Assembly (NCBI GenBank): GCA_030674185.1
Contig: CM060306.1
Coordinates: forward strand, 37,380,483-37,444,482
Length of the DNA stretch: 64,000 nucleotides
Direction of reading: 5' to 3'
Source: Monoplex corrugatus
Taxonomy: Eukaryota; Mollusca; Gastropoda; Littorinimorpha; Ranellidae
The notes below the pieces were generated by a model. It saw only the letters and a list, made by a program, of their open reading frames with translations, did not search any database and had not been told where the DNA came from. Below, piece after piece: positions 58,501 to 64,000 of the stretch (positions are counted from its first letter, which is position 1; each line of letters begins with the position of its first letter). The position numbers were made by a program, and so were the translations under genes.

Positions 58501-61023
58501 TGTTTATTTCTGTGCAATCTCAGCATTTATGGGCATCAAATTTACATGCATTTCACATTTAAAAAAGTCAACATTTTTTGTAGTTAAAAGACAACAAAAA
58601 CAGAAAATATTGATTTACTAGAGTTCTTGATTACAACTCACCCAAAGCATGATTTACTGTCCACAATTCTCTCTTTTGTCAAAAGATTTAGGACTCACAT
58701 TTTCACAAAGATTGTGATGCGTCTTGAACTTTTTTCATATGGACAGGGATGTGAGTTGGATGACTGGTGGTTGTAGTGGTACAATTTCTGGTTGTATTAA
58801 TCTGACAGCTGACTGTAATTGCTGTTCGAAGCAGACAGTCTGTTAGTGGTACCAGACAGACTGCTATCTACAGTAAGCAGCAGCTCTCCAAAATTCTGGG
58901 TCAGTTGGAATAACAATTTTTCTCTCTTTTTGAGAATCTGAGGAACTCTTTATTTTTTTCCCTGAGGAAACTTCGTCAATTTCCACTGAAAATAATGGAT
59001 CCCAGGAGAATTCCCATAACTTTTAAAACAACAGCAAATCACATGCAAAGTGGCTCAGTACCTATTGAACATTGCATCTGTGTTCAAATGTTCAAATAAA
59101 TTTAGTCCCTACTTGGTGTGTCATATGTATGTGCGTGTTCACAATTTCAATTTATAAAAAAAAAGTAAACAAAACAAAACAAGAACTAAAAGCAAACTAC
59201 TATTTTAGGAACAAGAACTCCTTTTTGAGCAGAGGATGGTCAAGGTATGAAACCAATGCTATCTGATATCAAAGATGCTAATACCCAAACAAATTGTCCA
59301 TTATGCCATATCTCTAAAATTAACCACTCGTATTGTTACATTCCTGAGAACACAATACTCACTTTCATTGGGATCTATTGTACAGAAGGGAAAGTTCTCA
59401 GCTGGAGCAGCATTCTTTGTCAAAACATTGAAGAATGTGGATTTTCTGCAGAGATCAGACGTGTTATGATTAAGATGATACCTATAAAACCATCTTTCTC
59501 CAACAAATAAAAGAATCAAAAGAAAATTATGAAAATAGCCATTTTCATAATAGAAAATGTTCAGTTATGACATCACCTTCGGTTTAAGAGACGACAAAGA
59601 CATAACATGGGGAGACAGATCATATTCCTAATCAACAGAAGATGTAAAGACTTTTGTCTGGGTGCATGCAGTGACATAACATCTAAAGACTTCTGTCTGG
59701 ATGCACTGATGTTGATTAACATGTCTAGTGGCTGTAGTGTAGAGACCAATGATGATCAATGACACTTCGACAATTTTTGTGGACAGTTTTCACCTCATTT
59801 GTCACTTCTATCTGAACCAGAACATTGTCTGTCTGCACAATGTCTGCTCTTACTCTTGCCAACAATCTTCTCTATTTCCACTTTTTAAAAAATTATTCCA
59901 AATGTCTTTACCTGATGTGTGGATGCACACTGTTTGGCACACACTAAGCAGCAACATGTTGCTGCACAATCAATATACTCAGTCATCAGAGGGTGTGCAT
60001 GCTGGGTGGTTTCATGTTTTCATAAGCCACTAAACACTGACATGGCTTACAGGATGACTGATGTACATAATTCATGTTCTGCAAGCATATACATATGAAA
60101 TGAATTCAAGAGCTAGCAGGTCTACATGCATGTTGACTTGGAAGACAGAAAAATCTCCAACCTTTATGTAACCAGGCAGGCTTGAATTGAATTCCTGACT
60201 TTCCAGTTGGAAGTCAAACAACCTACCATGTGACTATCAAGCCCATCTCCTTTGTTTGCTTATTTTCTTTTTCTTTAAATTAAGCAATGAATTGTGTGCA
60301 AAGAGAATCAATAAAATACAATAAGGCTAGTAAAACTACCTGCTAAATCAAATTCCTGCAAATATGTGCTTGATGTGAATATTATGTATAAACTATAATA
60401 ATAAAAATCTATTCTAGTTGCGGTACACCATTTCAGCCATTTATGAGCTATGATTTATTAGTTATATATGCAGATATTTTTCACTCTGAACATCACATGG
60501 TATACAAAACTCTCAAAACAATTAAAGCATACTGGCAGACAAATTCCAGCTGCCATAACTCATTAACTGTCATCACAGAGCTGAGTTCCATGCTGTTTTG
60601 TTGAAATGGCAAAAAAGCTTAACAAAGTCATCTTCTTTATCAGTCAGTATATTGATAATAACTACTTTTTTTCTTTAAGCAGTACAGGGTAAAAATGACA
60701 GATCTACCTGTAAACATTCATGTCTGATCATTGTTCTGGCTTCAGAAGTTGTTATTTTCATCTTACAACAACACCACTGGTATACTAACAGTATCATATC
60801 ACTAAATTACCAGTATTCTGTCATTAAGTAATGTGCAGCTGGAGACTTCCTTGCCTACAAACTGGTACATTTTGACAATGGCAATGGTAGGGCGAAAGAG
60901 GTATACATATTTAACTTACCCAACATTAGGAAGACCAAGAATACCAATCTTGAGGTTGGTTCCCATACGTCCTATCAGTGGGGGTGGTTTACTTGCCCCT
61001 TCATCCTTCTTTTTGGGCGGCAT
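33276..61023 (-). CDS. OLA1: Obg-like ATPase 1 (OLA1/YchF family), 11 coding exons
   Basis: OLA1/YchF proteins are cytosolic P-loop ATPases that bind ribosomes and act in translation and stress control (family knowledge). Joining the eleven exons listed separately gives 1200 nt, that is 399 residues plus a stop, close to the roughly 396 residues of the human protein. Visible motifs are the P-loop GLPNVGKST (residues 30-38), the G3 motif DIAG (93-96) followed by Leu where classical GTPases carry Gln, and NLSE (230-233) in place of NKxD, which marks the ATP-preferring subfamily. A TGS domain occupies about residues 305-388, and the tail is Lys-rich. All introns are GT-AG and all phases are consistent. 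The 7.7-kb last intron and the 6.2-kb intron before it are filled with transposons. The polyadenylation site is not settled; an ATTAAA on the minus strand at 32654-32659 is one candidate. Confidence 0.97.
34645..35359 (+). mobile_element. 5'-truncated RLE-type LINE copy, head of a tandem
   Basis: This 715-bp copy matches the last 714 bp of the neighbouring full element (38404-39117). The only differences are one C/T change, one G in a G run and two As in the A tract. It still encodes the last 146 residues, including the endonuclease PD-E motif, but lacks RT. Its 3' end joins the 5' end of the full element with no intervening DNA. Upstream, ATCAT at 34640-34644 is repeated after the full element. 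Confidence 0.92.
35594..38842 (+). CDS. RLE-LINE polyprotein: Cys/His finger, RT, CCHC, PD-E nuclease
   Basis: Intact ORF of 1082 residues for target-primed reverse transcription. In order: an N-terminal finger ([20 protein letters not shown] plus GC, residues 10-31); a basic helical region (145-210); RT from about 290 to 560 with SAPGPNGIP (293-300), [18 protein letters not shown] (Asp424), GCAISP and an unusual FMDD catalytic box (523-526) where FADD or YADD is commoner; a thumb region; a CCHC knuckle (Cys861, Cys864, His872, Cys877); and a restriction-like endonuclease with R969-P-D971, 14 residues, then E986. No in-frame stop interrupts it. The frame is open for 37 codons upstream to TAA at 35480 without another ATG, so 35594 is the first Met. 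The R2/R4/NeSL/HERO-type group is certain in outline; the clade is not settled. Confidence 0.95.
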   Translation: MINDQLEFPCACGRRFTTKRGMKIHRTKMGCLKTHTNQQQRTAIAGETLDDQGQELNHSAKDIHADGSDADFAQALNAKRGKLNLPPAGAKEQWEKLDEELVLKLNALIGNSTLEHKLDTYGDIIYSICRDTYGVKQPKTKTPPQKSRRQQQMESIRREKRKLKKRMKTASEFEKQGLLELWKDLKAKHNALSKVESARRRKSKKKKTQDRFFKDPFDFSRKLFEQPKSGTLTVGKETLEQHLRETYSDSQREAPLEIQNLVWPAAPEGKFNNKPPTLDEVKNVVKKARAKSAPGPNGIPYLLYKKCPKVLEWLHKMIRSAWRNQKISDQWMRAEGVYIPKEQNSSSINQFRPISLLNVEGKIFFSVMAARLTKYLTENKYLDMSVQKGGIPGMPGCLEHATLIWDAIQKARTEKRDIDVVWLDLANAYGSVPHDMIQLALEMYHIPENIRTMLRKYFQGFSMRFSTKEYTTDWIDLEVGIAMGCAISPILFVLAMEVILKAAMKSSGPVNLGDGYQMPPLKAFMDDTTVLSTDEEETHQILKQLDELVASSRMRFKPKKSRSLSLRKGKVADSVKFMVANQAIPTVTEEPVKSLGRWYDDSLKDTQRGCETKQTAEEGLKKIDNCGLPGKYKVWCLQFMLIPKLLWPLLIYDICTSTVEAMEAKINKYTRKWLGVPPGLTDVAFYCRQAMLKLPLKSIVEEYKVGKARLLSMLEESEDNIVRSVHPKLRTGRKWKVQEAVNNAKRNLSIKEIIGHTQTNRQGLGATKMQWWSKAKGKEKRDMIIQELKEEEDVKRVQKAVQQGQQGQWTTWDSALQRSLSWNDMWHMAPLRISFLLRSVYDLLPSNANLVKWGKADDPACPLCQKKQTVEHVLSSCKVALAQGRYTWRHNQVLKVITDVVSEKTMTPNAPIAMTTFYKAGGKQVWPESAMTTSTLPKGLLDGAVDWECTADLPEWRNYPDVISKTGMRPDIALHSDSSKQVILIELTVPYESRMEEAHIYKTEKYAGLASTLKKAGLRVKIFAIEVGARGFVGTSAYDLMKQLAISGKKRTRALKAMAEAAERSSSWIWARRNEKSELHKD
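38861..38941 (+). other. tRNA-like module in the RLE-LINE 3' UTR
   Basis: GCCCCGTTAGCACATTGGTA has an A-box form and GGTTCGATCC (38921-38930) is a perfect B box. The spacing is tRNA-like and a 21-A tract follows at once. The acceptor stem does not close well. It looks like a SINE head captured in the LINE 3' UTR. The truncated copy has the same module at about 35103-35181. Confidence 0.65.
39470..40320 (+). pseudogene. LINE 3' end, decayed, with hairpin insertion
   Basis: Frames give [40 protein letters not shown] and EQDKVSN, and near the end [19 protein letters not shown]. These are post-RT blocks plus the terminal Cys/His motif of a common invertebrate LINE type. Stops and frame changes are frequent. 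A 114-bp segment at 39805-39918 is a later insertion. Confidence 0.72.
39805..39918. mobile_element. 114-bp hairpin insertion with 12-bp TSD
   Basis: CATGTACAGAGA occurs at 39793-39804 and 39919-39930. Between them lies a perfect inverted repeat with 32-nt arms (39805-39836 and 39839-39870) and a 2-nt loop, then a 48-nt pyrimidine-rich tail. Removing the segment restores the surrounding LINE remnant. Confidence 0.75.
40560..40735 (-). mobile_element. SINE family C
   Basis: Alignable with 60090-60245 and, in inverse orientation, with 54795-54905. Shared blocks include GAAAAATCTCCACC, AACTGGAAGGTCGAC and ATGTGTGGACCTGGGAG. It is probably tRNA-derived but the head is too decayed to prove it. 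Confidence 0.5.
41080..41202 (-). CDS. OLA1: OLA1 coding exon 10 (residues 324-364)
   Basis: Phase-0 exon of 41 codons: [20 protein letters not shown] then [20 protein letters not shown] and K. This is the TGS domain core with the conserved [12 protein letters not shown] segment. Acceptor TGCTGACAG, donor GTAATT. It is separated from the last exon by 7.7 kb containing the RLE retrotransposon. Confidence 0.97.
41390..45790. other. Unresolved 4.4-kb block in OLA1 intron
   Basis: The block differs from its flanks: it starts GC/CpG-rich (41640-42100, with CCAATCA and CCAATGA at about 41735-41765) and ends AT-rich. Weak terminal similarity (TGCCGTGCGAA at 41399 and, inverted, TGCCGCATGAA at about 45783) hints at a large DNA transposon. 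I could not confirm inverted repeats or a flanking duplication. A 126-residue ORF at 44548-44928 ends [15 protein letters not shown] (AT-hook-like) but is otherwise unrecognised. Confidence 0.3.
42420..44200. other. Intronic sequence without recognised gene
   Basis: AT-rich, with short CT and CA runs near 42580-42620 and a (TG)n at about 43265-43320. Part of the unresolved 4.4-kb block. Confidence 0.4.
45836..46870. mobile_element. Twin-primed (5'-inverted) LINE insertion, 10-bp TSD
   Basis: GCTTTATCAA at 45826-45835 and 46871-46880 flanks one insertion with two parts. Left (about 45836-46430, minus strand): RT blocks [56 protein letters not shown] and [19 protein letters not shown], with one frameshift near 46168. 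Right (about 46431-46870, plus strand): [20 protein letters not shown] through [20 protein letters not shown] and [20 protein letters not shown] to the stop and an (ATG)n tail. The two parts are consecutive pieces of one ORF in opposite orientation, with the segment between missing. Confidence 0.88.
47407..47503 (-). CDS. OLA1: OLA1 coding exon 9 (residues 291-323)
   Basis: 97-nt exon encoding [20 protein letters not shown] then [12 protein letters not shown]. This leads into the TGS domain. Acceptor TTTTTCCAG, donor GTAGGT. Confidence 0.96.
48902..49045 (-). CDS. OLA1: OLA1 coding exon 8 (residues 243-291)
   Basis: 144-nt exon between GTCTTAG and GTCTGT. Encodes [20 protein letters not shown] then [20 protein letters not shown] and LKEAGTT. 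The G5-like [11 protein letters not shown] strand ends the ATPase core. Confidence 0.96.
49335..49640 (-). mobile_element. SINE family B in OLA1 intron
   Basis: Inverted copy (TTCTTCAAGAGGGATTCATT ... AGAACCAACCAGTCTGC). A second tRNA-like head follows at 49650-49722. Confidence 0.78.
49650..49722 (-). mobile_element. Second tRNA-like SINE head
   Basis: Minus strand TGGCCCGTTAGCTCTGTTGT ... GGGGTTATGGGCTC is a decayed relative of the modules at 4020 and 7085, again 5' of a family B body. Confidence 0.55.
50205..50803. mobile_element. Non-autonomous DNA transposon with perfect 29-bp TIRs
   Basis: 29-bp inverted repeats starting GACCTCCCACCACAAAATCA lie at 50205-50233 and 50775-50803 with no mismatch. 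The flanks ATATATGT (50197-50204) and ATATATGC (50804-50811) suggest a 7-8 bp duplication. The 541-bp interior has no recognisable ORF. Superfamily not assigned; the TIR lacks the CAG start of hAT. Confidence 0.82.
51010..51135 (-). mobile_element. SINE family B, 3' fragment
   Basis: AAAAAGGAGTTTGGAGTTTG ... CATATGTGCTCCACCC ... TATCCGGCAGG; only the terminal part of the body is kept. Confidence 0.6.
51647..51744 (-). CDS. OLA1: OLA1 coding exon 7 (residues 211-243)
   Basis: Encodes [20 protein letters not shown] then [12 protein letters not shown]. This holds the G4-position motif NLSE, which gives OLA1 its preference for ATP over GTP in characterised homologues. It ends with two bases of Trp243 before GTCAGT. 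Confidence 0.97.
51844..51923. mobile_element. 80-bp TTAA-ended palindrome (hairpin MITE)
   Basis: Two 40-nt arms meet at CTGCAG with 37 of 40 positions complementary and both ends TTAA. Half copies occur at 6707-6748 and 51801-51837, and diverged relatives at 24559-24665 and 51924-51984, so it is a dispersed repeat and not a chance hairpin. Confidence 0.75.
52036..52230. repeat. Diverged tandem duplication
   Basis: GGTCATACCTGACCAATCTT (about 52036) and GGTCATACCTGTTCAATCCT (about 52167) start two alignable blocks roughly 131 bp apart. Confidence 0.6.
52455..52735. repeat. (TATC)n, (TA)n and (TG)n cluster
   Basis: TTTC then TATC tetramers to about 52604, (TA)n at 52635-52653, and two (TG)n(TA)n units with a shared CATACATATTGTCAG block. 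Confidence 0.93.
52795..52960 (+). repeat. Dispersed repeat leading into a (CA)n tract
   Basis: GTCCATATGACCTTGACCCT ... CAAATTTGGTAAAGATTCAT ... AAAGAGCTGAG then (CA)n. Same family as 19470-19740. Confidence 0.55.
53030..53104 (-). CDS. OLA1: OLA1 coding exon 6 (residues 186-210)
   Basis: 75-nt phase-0 exon encoding [20 protein letters not shown] then WDAKE, the second half of the helical insertion. Acceptor GCTTTTCAG, donor GTACAC. It lies about 250 bp upstream (in plus coordinates) of a TTAA-bounded transposon remnant. Confidence 0.94.
53356..54679. mobile_element. TTAA-flanked DNA transposon remnant with zinc-finger fragment
   Basis: TTAA at 53352-53355 and 54680-54683 bounds a 1324-bp element. 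Its ends (GGGGCCAGTATCACC / GGTGATACTGTCCCC) begin imperfect inverted repeats of about 120 bp. A second, internal inverted repeat pairs about 53477-53590 with 53815-53935. On the minus strand, 54100-54405 encodes a transposase-type finger ([15 protein letters not shown] ... H-x4-H after one stop). The TTAA duplication suggests a piggyBac- or Kolobok-like transposase, but the finger would also fit other superfamilies. Confidence 0.78.
54795..54905 (+). mobile_element. SINE family C, partial
   Basis: CTGGGTTCATTCCTGC, GTGGAGGTTTGTCTGATC and ATGTGTGCAGACCTG match the reverse complement of the other two copies. Confidence 0.5.
55550..55728 (-). CDS. OLA1: OLA1 coding exon 5 (residues 126-185)
   Basis: The longest exon, 179 nt. 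It encodes the start of the helical coiled-coil insertion typical of OLA1/YchF ([20 protein letters not shown] and following), ending in a Gly/Lys-rich turn and EEY. Acceptor TGTCCATAG, donor GTAAGT. Confidence 0.96.
55974..56467 (+). mobile_element. tRNA-headed SINE, family A, in OLA1 intron, 15-bp TSD
   Basis: The head begins CCAGTCATGGTGGTGTAGTGG and the copy ends in an A tract. AAAATCTACGCAATT flanks it (55959-55973, and about 56468-56482 with the tail As counted in). It lies antisense to OLA1 in the intron before exon 5. Confidence 0.88.
57030..57250. mobile_element. TTAA-flanked hairpin MITE, arms about 100 bp
   Basis: The left arm (57024-57131) and right arm (57149-57256) are reverse complements with scattered mismatches and a 17-nt loop. 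TTAA stands at 57026-57029 and 57251-57254. The end motif AAAGRGCATTACTT recurs in diverged form just outside, near 57265-57300. No coding capacity. Confidence 0.78.
57694..57821 (-). CDS. OLA1: OLA1 coding exon 4 (residues 83-126)
   Basis: Carries [20 protein letters not shown] and then [20 protein letters not shown]. This includes the G3 motif DIAG and the Leu that replaces the catalytic Gln (HAS-type NTPase). Acceptor TTTATTTCAG, donor GTAAGT. Confidence 0.97.
58028..58098. repeat. Short tandem duplication
   Basis: ACACTTTATGTCTGTGAATG ... GTTTATTAT is repeated twice at a period of about 36 bp. Confidence 0.8.
58255..58315 (-). CDS. OLA1: OLA1 coding exon 3 (residues 63-83)
   Basis: 61-nt exon between GAATGTGCAG and GTGAGA. 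Completes Ser63 and encodes [19 protein letters not shown], the conserved segment between switch I and the G3 motif. Both ends are split codons that match the neighbouring exons. Confidence 0.95.
59363..59445 (-). CDS. OLA1: OLA1 coding exon 2 (residues 35-62)
   Basis: Enters after TCTCTGCAG with the last base of Gly35, then [20 protein letters not shown] and CTIDPNE. It carries the P-loop Lys-Ser-Thr and the switch I Thr. It leaves one base of the Ser63 codon before GTGAGT. Confidence 0.96.
60090..60245 (-). mobile_element. SINE family C
   Basis: CAGGTCTACATGCATGTTG ... GAAAAATCTCCAACC ... CCAGTTGGAAGTC parallels 40560-40735. Confidence 0.5.
60920..61023 (-). CDS. OLA1: OLA1 coding exon 1 (residues 1-35)
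   Basis: Begins with ATG (61021-61023) and encodes a Lys/Pro-rich N-terminus, then [19 protein letters not shown], the first half of the P-loop. The exon stops after two bases of the Gly35 codon at a GTAAGT donor. The start is chosen because MPPKK is the conserved OLA1 N-terminus. Confidence 0.96.
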
Positions 61024-61159
61024 CTTGAAAGGTGTGTTCTATTCATAAACCACAAACAGAAGTTCAGAAATCAGAACAAATTTACCCTTCATAAATATTT
61101 CAGGAAATATGTGAAACTTTACAAGAGAACAATAGATGTTTCTCTGAATGTCTGTGTGT

Positions 61160-61186
61160 ACATGTGAATATGTGTGTGTGTGTGTG

Positions 61187-61220
<34 letters not shown>

Positions 61221-61252
61221 GTGTGTTGTGTGTGTGTGTGTGTGTGTGTGTG
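61160..61252. repeat. (GT)n microsatellite
   Basis: TG dinucleotides with two short interruptions in the first OLA1 intron. Confidence 0.94.
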
Positions 61253-62444
61253 AAAATAATTTCAACATATTTCCAATTTCCTTTGATTTTACAACAAAAA
61301 TTGATAACCCTAGTAAAACAGATTAGTCCTAGAGATTGAGAACTACTTGAAGAAAATTTCATCTAAAGTACATGTAGACCAGTGCACCAAAGGGTATATT
61401 TTACAGCCCAGGACTTCTTTTGCTGAGCCACATAAATGACCTCCCAACATCAATAAAATTCCAGGTCCATTCAGTGATTCACTGATTCAGTGGCAAATGA
61501 CTGTCTCTCATAATTTATAAAATATTATAATTTATATAGTACCATGACCCTATAATCTTCCAAGACTTTTAACAAAATATAAATAAAAAAAATAAAATAT
61601 GTACCCACACAAATACGGGAGCAATTCAATGTCAAATATGTTACATTCTCAATATTAAACTTAGACAAATGATTCTGTATACTAACAGGAAAGCATAAAA
61701 ACCAACAATCTTCAGCAAGTCACCAACAAAAAAATATCTGGATACAAATTTCTAATGAGCTCAAAAATAATTTGACATAGCATGTATCTGCAACAAAGCC
61801 AGCAAAGCACTTTACTTAATTTTTATTTTGTGACTCACTTTCGATGCCATAACCTACAACACTGTACACAAGACCCCAAAAGAATTAGCATTACTAACTT
61901 GCTGCATCAATCCTCAAACATGGAGCTGCAGTACTGGAGATCCCTACCAAAAACAAGACATTGACTGTCCAGATAGAATACAAAACACAAATGCTCCAAG
62001 AACTCCAATTTCTATGATTACACGATCAGTAGTCCACCTCACCTATGTGCTGTTTATGTACAAGATGGCTAAGGGGCTACCATTTTTCACATACAACCAA
62101 AGACATTTGCCTATACTTATAGTATGACAAACAGAAAACATCACTGTCAAACAGTCAAATCAACAGCAGAACATTTTAAATCCTTCACTTTTACACTGAA
62201 CAGTACAACATTCATTTCTCATAAAAATAATAGGCCTAATACAATTATCACTAATATCAGTATAATCAAAAGACAAAGAATGGATCTTGAACAAGCAATT
62301 AGACCTACACTGGCTACACCCTTTCTGCAGCATTTATGTTAAAAGCAGTTTCTGCAACATAAACCAAGTAAAGATCAATAGCATGAAGACCCATCATATC
62401 AGGAATCCAAGATTCTGCCAATCATCAATGATACAGGAATTTGG

Positions 62445-62560
62445 AGTTTGCAGGGTTGGTACGGTTCCTTCTACAGAGTTGTAGACACAAGATCTGATAT
62501 CAAAGGTGCCACCCCAGCCAGCAACATAAAAACTGGCCTGTTCGCTGCCCATCTTAATTA
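62445..62560 (+). mobile_element. SINE family B, 5' fragment
   Basis: GGGTTGGTACGGTTCC head remnant, then AACATAAAAACTGGCCTGTT and CGCTGCCCATCTTAAT. The rest of the body is absent. Confidence 0.6.
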
Positions 62561-62813
62561 ATCTCTAAATCTGAGACTGTGAGAATGACTAGATGTAGAT
62601 CTAGATCTATTACTGTATTACAACTTACACAGTGCTATTCTACTAACGCAACTTTTAAAAGGTAGATTCTGAAACAAAAACGCCACCTTCAAATCAGCCT
62701 TACTCCTCCGATTATTTCTGCAAATGACCAAGGAAGTGTAAAGTTAAACTGGATTGGCTATTAAAAATAACAGATGTGTACAAGTATTGCATTATGTTAC
62801 AGCAAGCACTCAC

Positions 62814-62880
62814 CGGTAACGTGGGTTTCCAATTATGGAGTCGAGTCAAGCAGGGACATAACTCTTCGGATATTTTTGGG
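62814..62880 (-). other. OLA1: Probable non-coding 5' UTR exon of OLA1
   Basis: A strong donor (CCG then GTGAGTGC on the minus strand) at 62813/62814 closes a stretch that lies 1.8 kb upstream of the OLA1 start codon. The start codon itself is preceded by an acceptor-like CCTTTCAAG, so a spliced leader exon is expected. The upstream limit (transcription start) cannot be seen and 62880 is a guess; no clear TATA box was found. Confidence 0.55.
62833..62859 (-). promoter_or_regulatory. Upstream ORF of 8 codons in the OLA1 leader
   Basis: If the leader exon is transcribed from upstream of 62859, it contains ATG TCC CTG CTT GAC TCG ACT CCA TAA, an 8-codon ORF wholly inside the exon and not in frame with OLA1. 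Such uORFs often lower translation of the main ORF. Whether the transcript includes it is not known. Confidence 0.35.
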
Positions 62881-64000
62881 TAGAGTTAGCTAGCGTGAAT
62901 CGCTTTGTTGTGGTGATGGGCGAAAACCTAACAACAACAGAGCGAAACAGGGACATTTATAGGATGCATTGTTGCTTATTGTACACTCTGTACAGTAGGT
63001 ATCAAACATGAGCAACTTTAGATCGAATCAACTATTCTTGCATGATAAGTGTGTGCGTGTTTTTGTTTTCCAAATCGAATATACCGCACTCCAGCACTGA
63101 GAGAGAGAGCACATTTCATAGTACTTAACTGCTTACTAAAACAAACAAACAAACAAACAAAAAACCAAACCAAATCAAACCAAACCAAAACTTAAAATCT
63201 ATTTCTATGACCAAATGTTTAATTTTTGCCTTAGTGGAGTGTCTGTCATGTCTAATGTATGATCTAAGTGTAGTGTAATGCAGACCCTCTTTGGCTTTTG
63301 CTTATTTCATACCATTGTAAATCGGGGGTGGGGGTGGGGGGTGGGGGTGCTCAAGTACCACAAGGTTTCGACCATCTAGAGGTTTTGTAAATATGAAATT
63401 TGTTTCGGTTTTACGAACATTCTAGCAGAAACACTATTATGATAAGTTTACACTAGTTTTTTTTTTTTTTTTTTTTTTTAGTATTCAGAATCTTATCCCT
63501 CCCTACTTCAGACAGCCCACGTCCTTGATAAACAAATTAAGGCTTAATGCTTGAAAGAGGAAAAACACACTAAATGCATGTCTGTGTCTGATTGCAATAA
63601 GTGAATAACATTATCTACCATCTGTTTTTGAATGTTCTCTCTTACTTACGATGTACAGAAACAGCTGCATATAGAAACATATTTTTTCTTCATCGTGTAG
63701 TAACATAAGAGATACCTCTGAATGAAAATAACGATTATTCTACTAATTCTGAGATCTCTTGTTGGCAGATTGTTATATTTTGTTATCTCATTTTTTTTAG
63801 GAAATGTTATTCGATTTGATTTTTCAGGTTTACACCTTTCAGCCTCTTTCTTTTCAATTCTTTCCTTTCCTTTCCTTTCCTTTTCTTTACTTCTTCCAAA
63901 ATCGCAACTGTAAATGGACATTCATTGAAACATTCCTTCCTTTAGACAACTGTAACATTTAGAGTGTTTCTGGGAGGTCGAAAGGCCTTATACACCTGCG
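62881..64000. other. Upstream flank of OLA1, no gene recognised
   Basis: AT-rich sequence with (AAAC)n at about 63140-63190, a T23 run at 63457-63479 and (TTTCC)n at about 63863-63885. No convincing coding sequence or TATA box. Confidence 0.5.
63324..63349 (+). other. G-quadruplex motif upstream of OLA1
   Basis: Four runs of five or six G separated by single T bases, about 500 bp upstream of the putative OLA1 leader exon. Confidence 0.7.

Overview
The window is animal genomic DNA, most likely from a mollusc and perhaps a gastropod. The evidence is one cellular gene cut into many short exons with GT-AG introns, several tRNA-headed SINE families, many non-LTR retrotransposon remnants, hairpin MITEs and very abundant (CA)n, (GA)n and (CAGA)n microsatellites. 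The phylum is an inference; nothing in the window fixes the species. No prokaryotic, organellar or viral gene set was seen.

Gene content. The only cellular gene I can support is an Obg-like ATPase 1 (OLA1/YchF family) gene on the minus strand. Eleven coding exons lie between 61023 (start codon) and 33276 (stop). All splice phases agree and give a 399-residue protein. A probable non-coding first exon lies near 62814-62880 and carries an 8-codon upstream ORF.

Layout. Positions 1-33,000 lie 3' of OLA1 and are accessory DNA. They hold long microsatellites, at least three SINE families, and 3' ends or pseudogenes of several LINE lineages: restriction-like-endonuclease (RLE) type, RTE-like, CR1/L2-like, RNase H-bearing and L1-like. 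They also hold a TA-flanked pogo/Tigger-like MITE (27560-28059). Between 28.8 and 31.25 kb an L1-like LINE on the plus strand splits the RNase H domain of an older LINE on the minus strand.

Positions 33,276-62,880 are the OLA1 locus. Its last intron holds the best mobile element: an RLE-type LINE (35360-39117) with an intact 1082-residue ORF. A 5'-truncated copy of the same element (34645-35359) is joined directly upstream, and one short target-site duplication flanks the pair. This is what template jumping during target-primed reverse transcription would leave. Other introns hold a twin-primed (5'-inverted) LINE insertion with a 10-bp duplication, a 599-bp element with perfect 29-bp inverted repeats, and three TTAA-bounded inverted-repeat elements within 6 kb. 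A 114-bp hairpin insertion with a 12-bp duplication sits inside a LINE remnant.

Positions 62,880-64,000 are the upstream flank of OLA1, with a G-quadruplex motif and a poly-T tract but no recognised gene.

How the parts relate. OLA1 is an ordinary housekeeping ATPase gene whose introns have been enlarged by transposons. The retroelements appear as autonomous LINEs, mostly dead apart from the RLE element, and as short SINEs that depend on enzymes supplied by others. I found no defence system, CRISPR array, operon or secondary-metabolite cluster.
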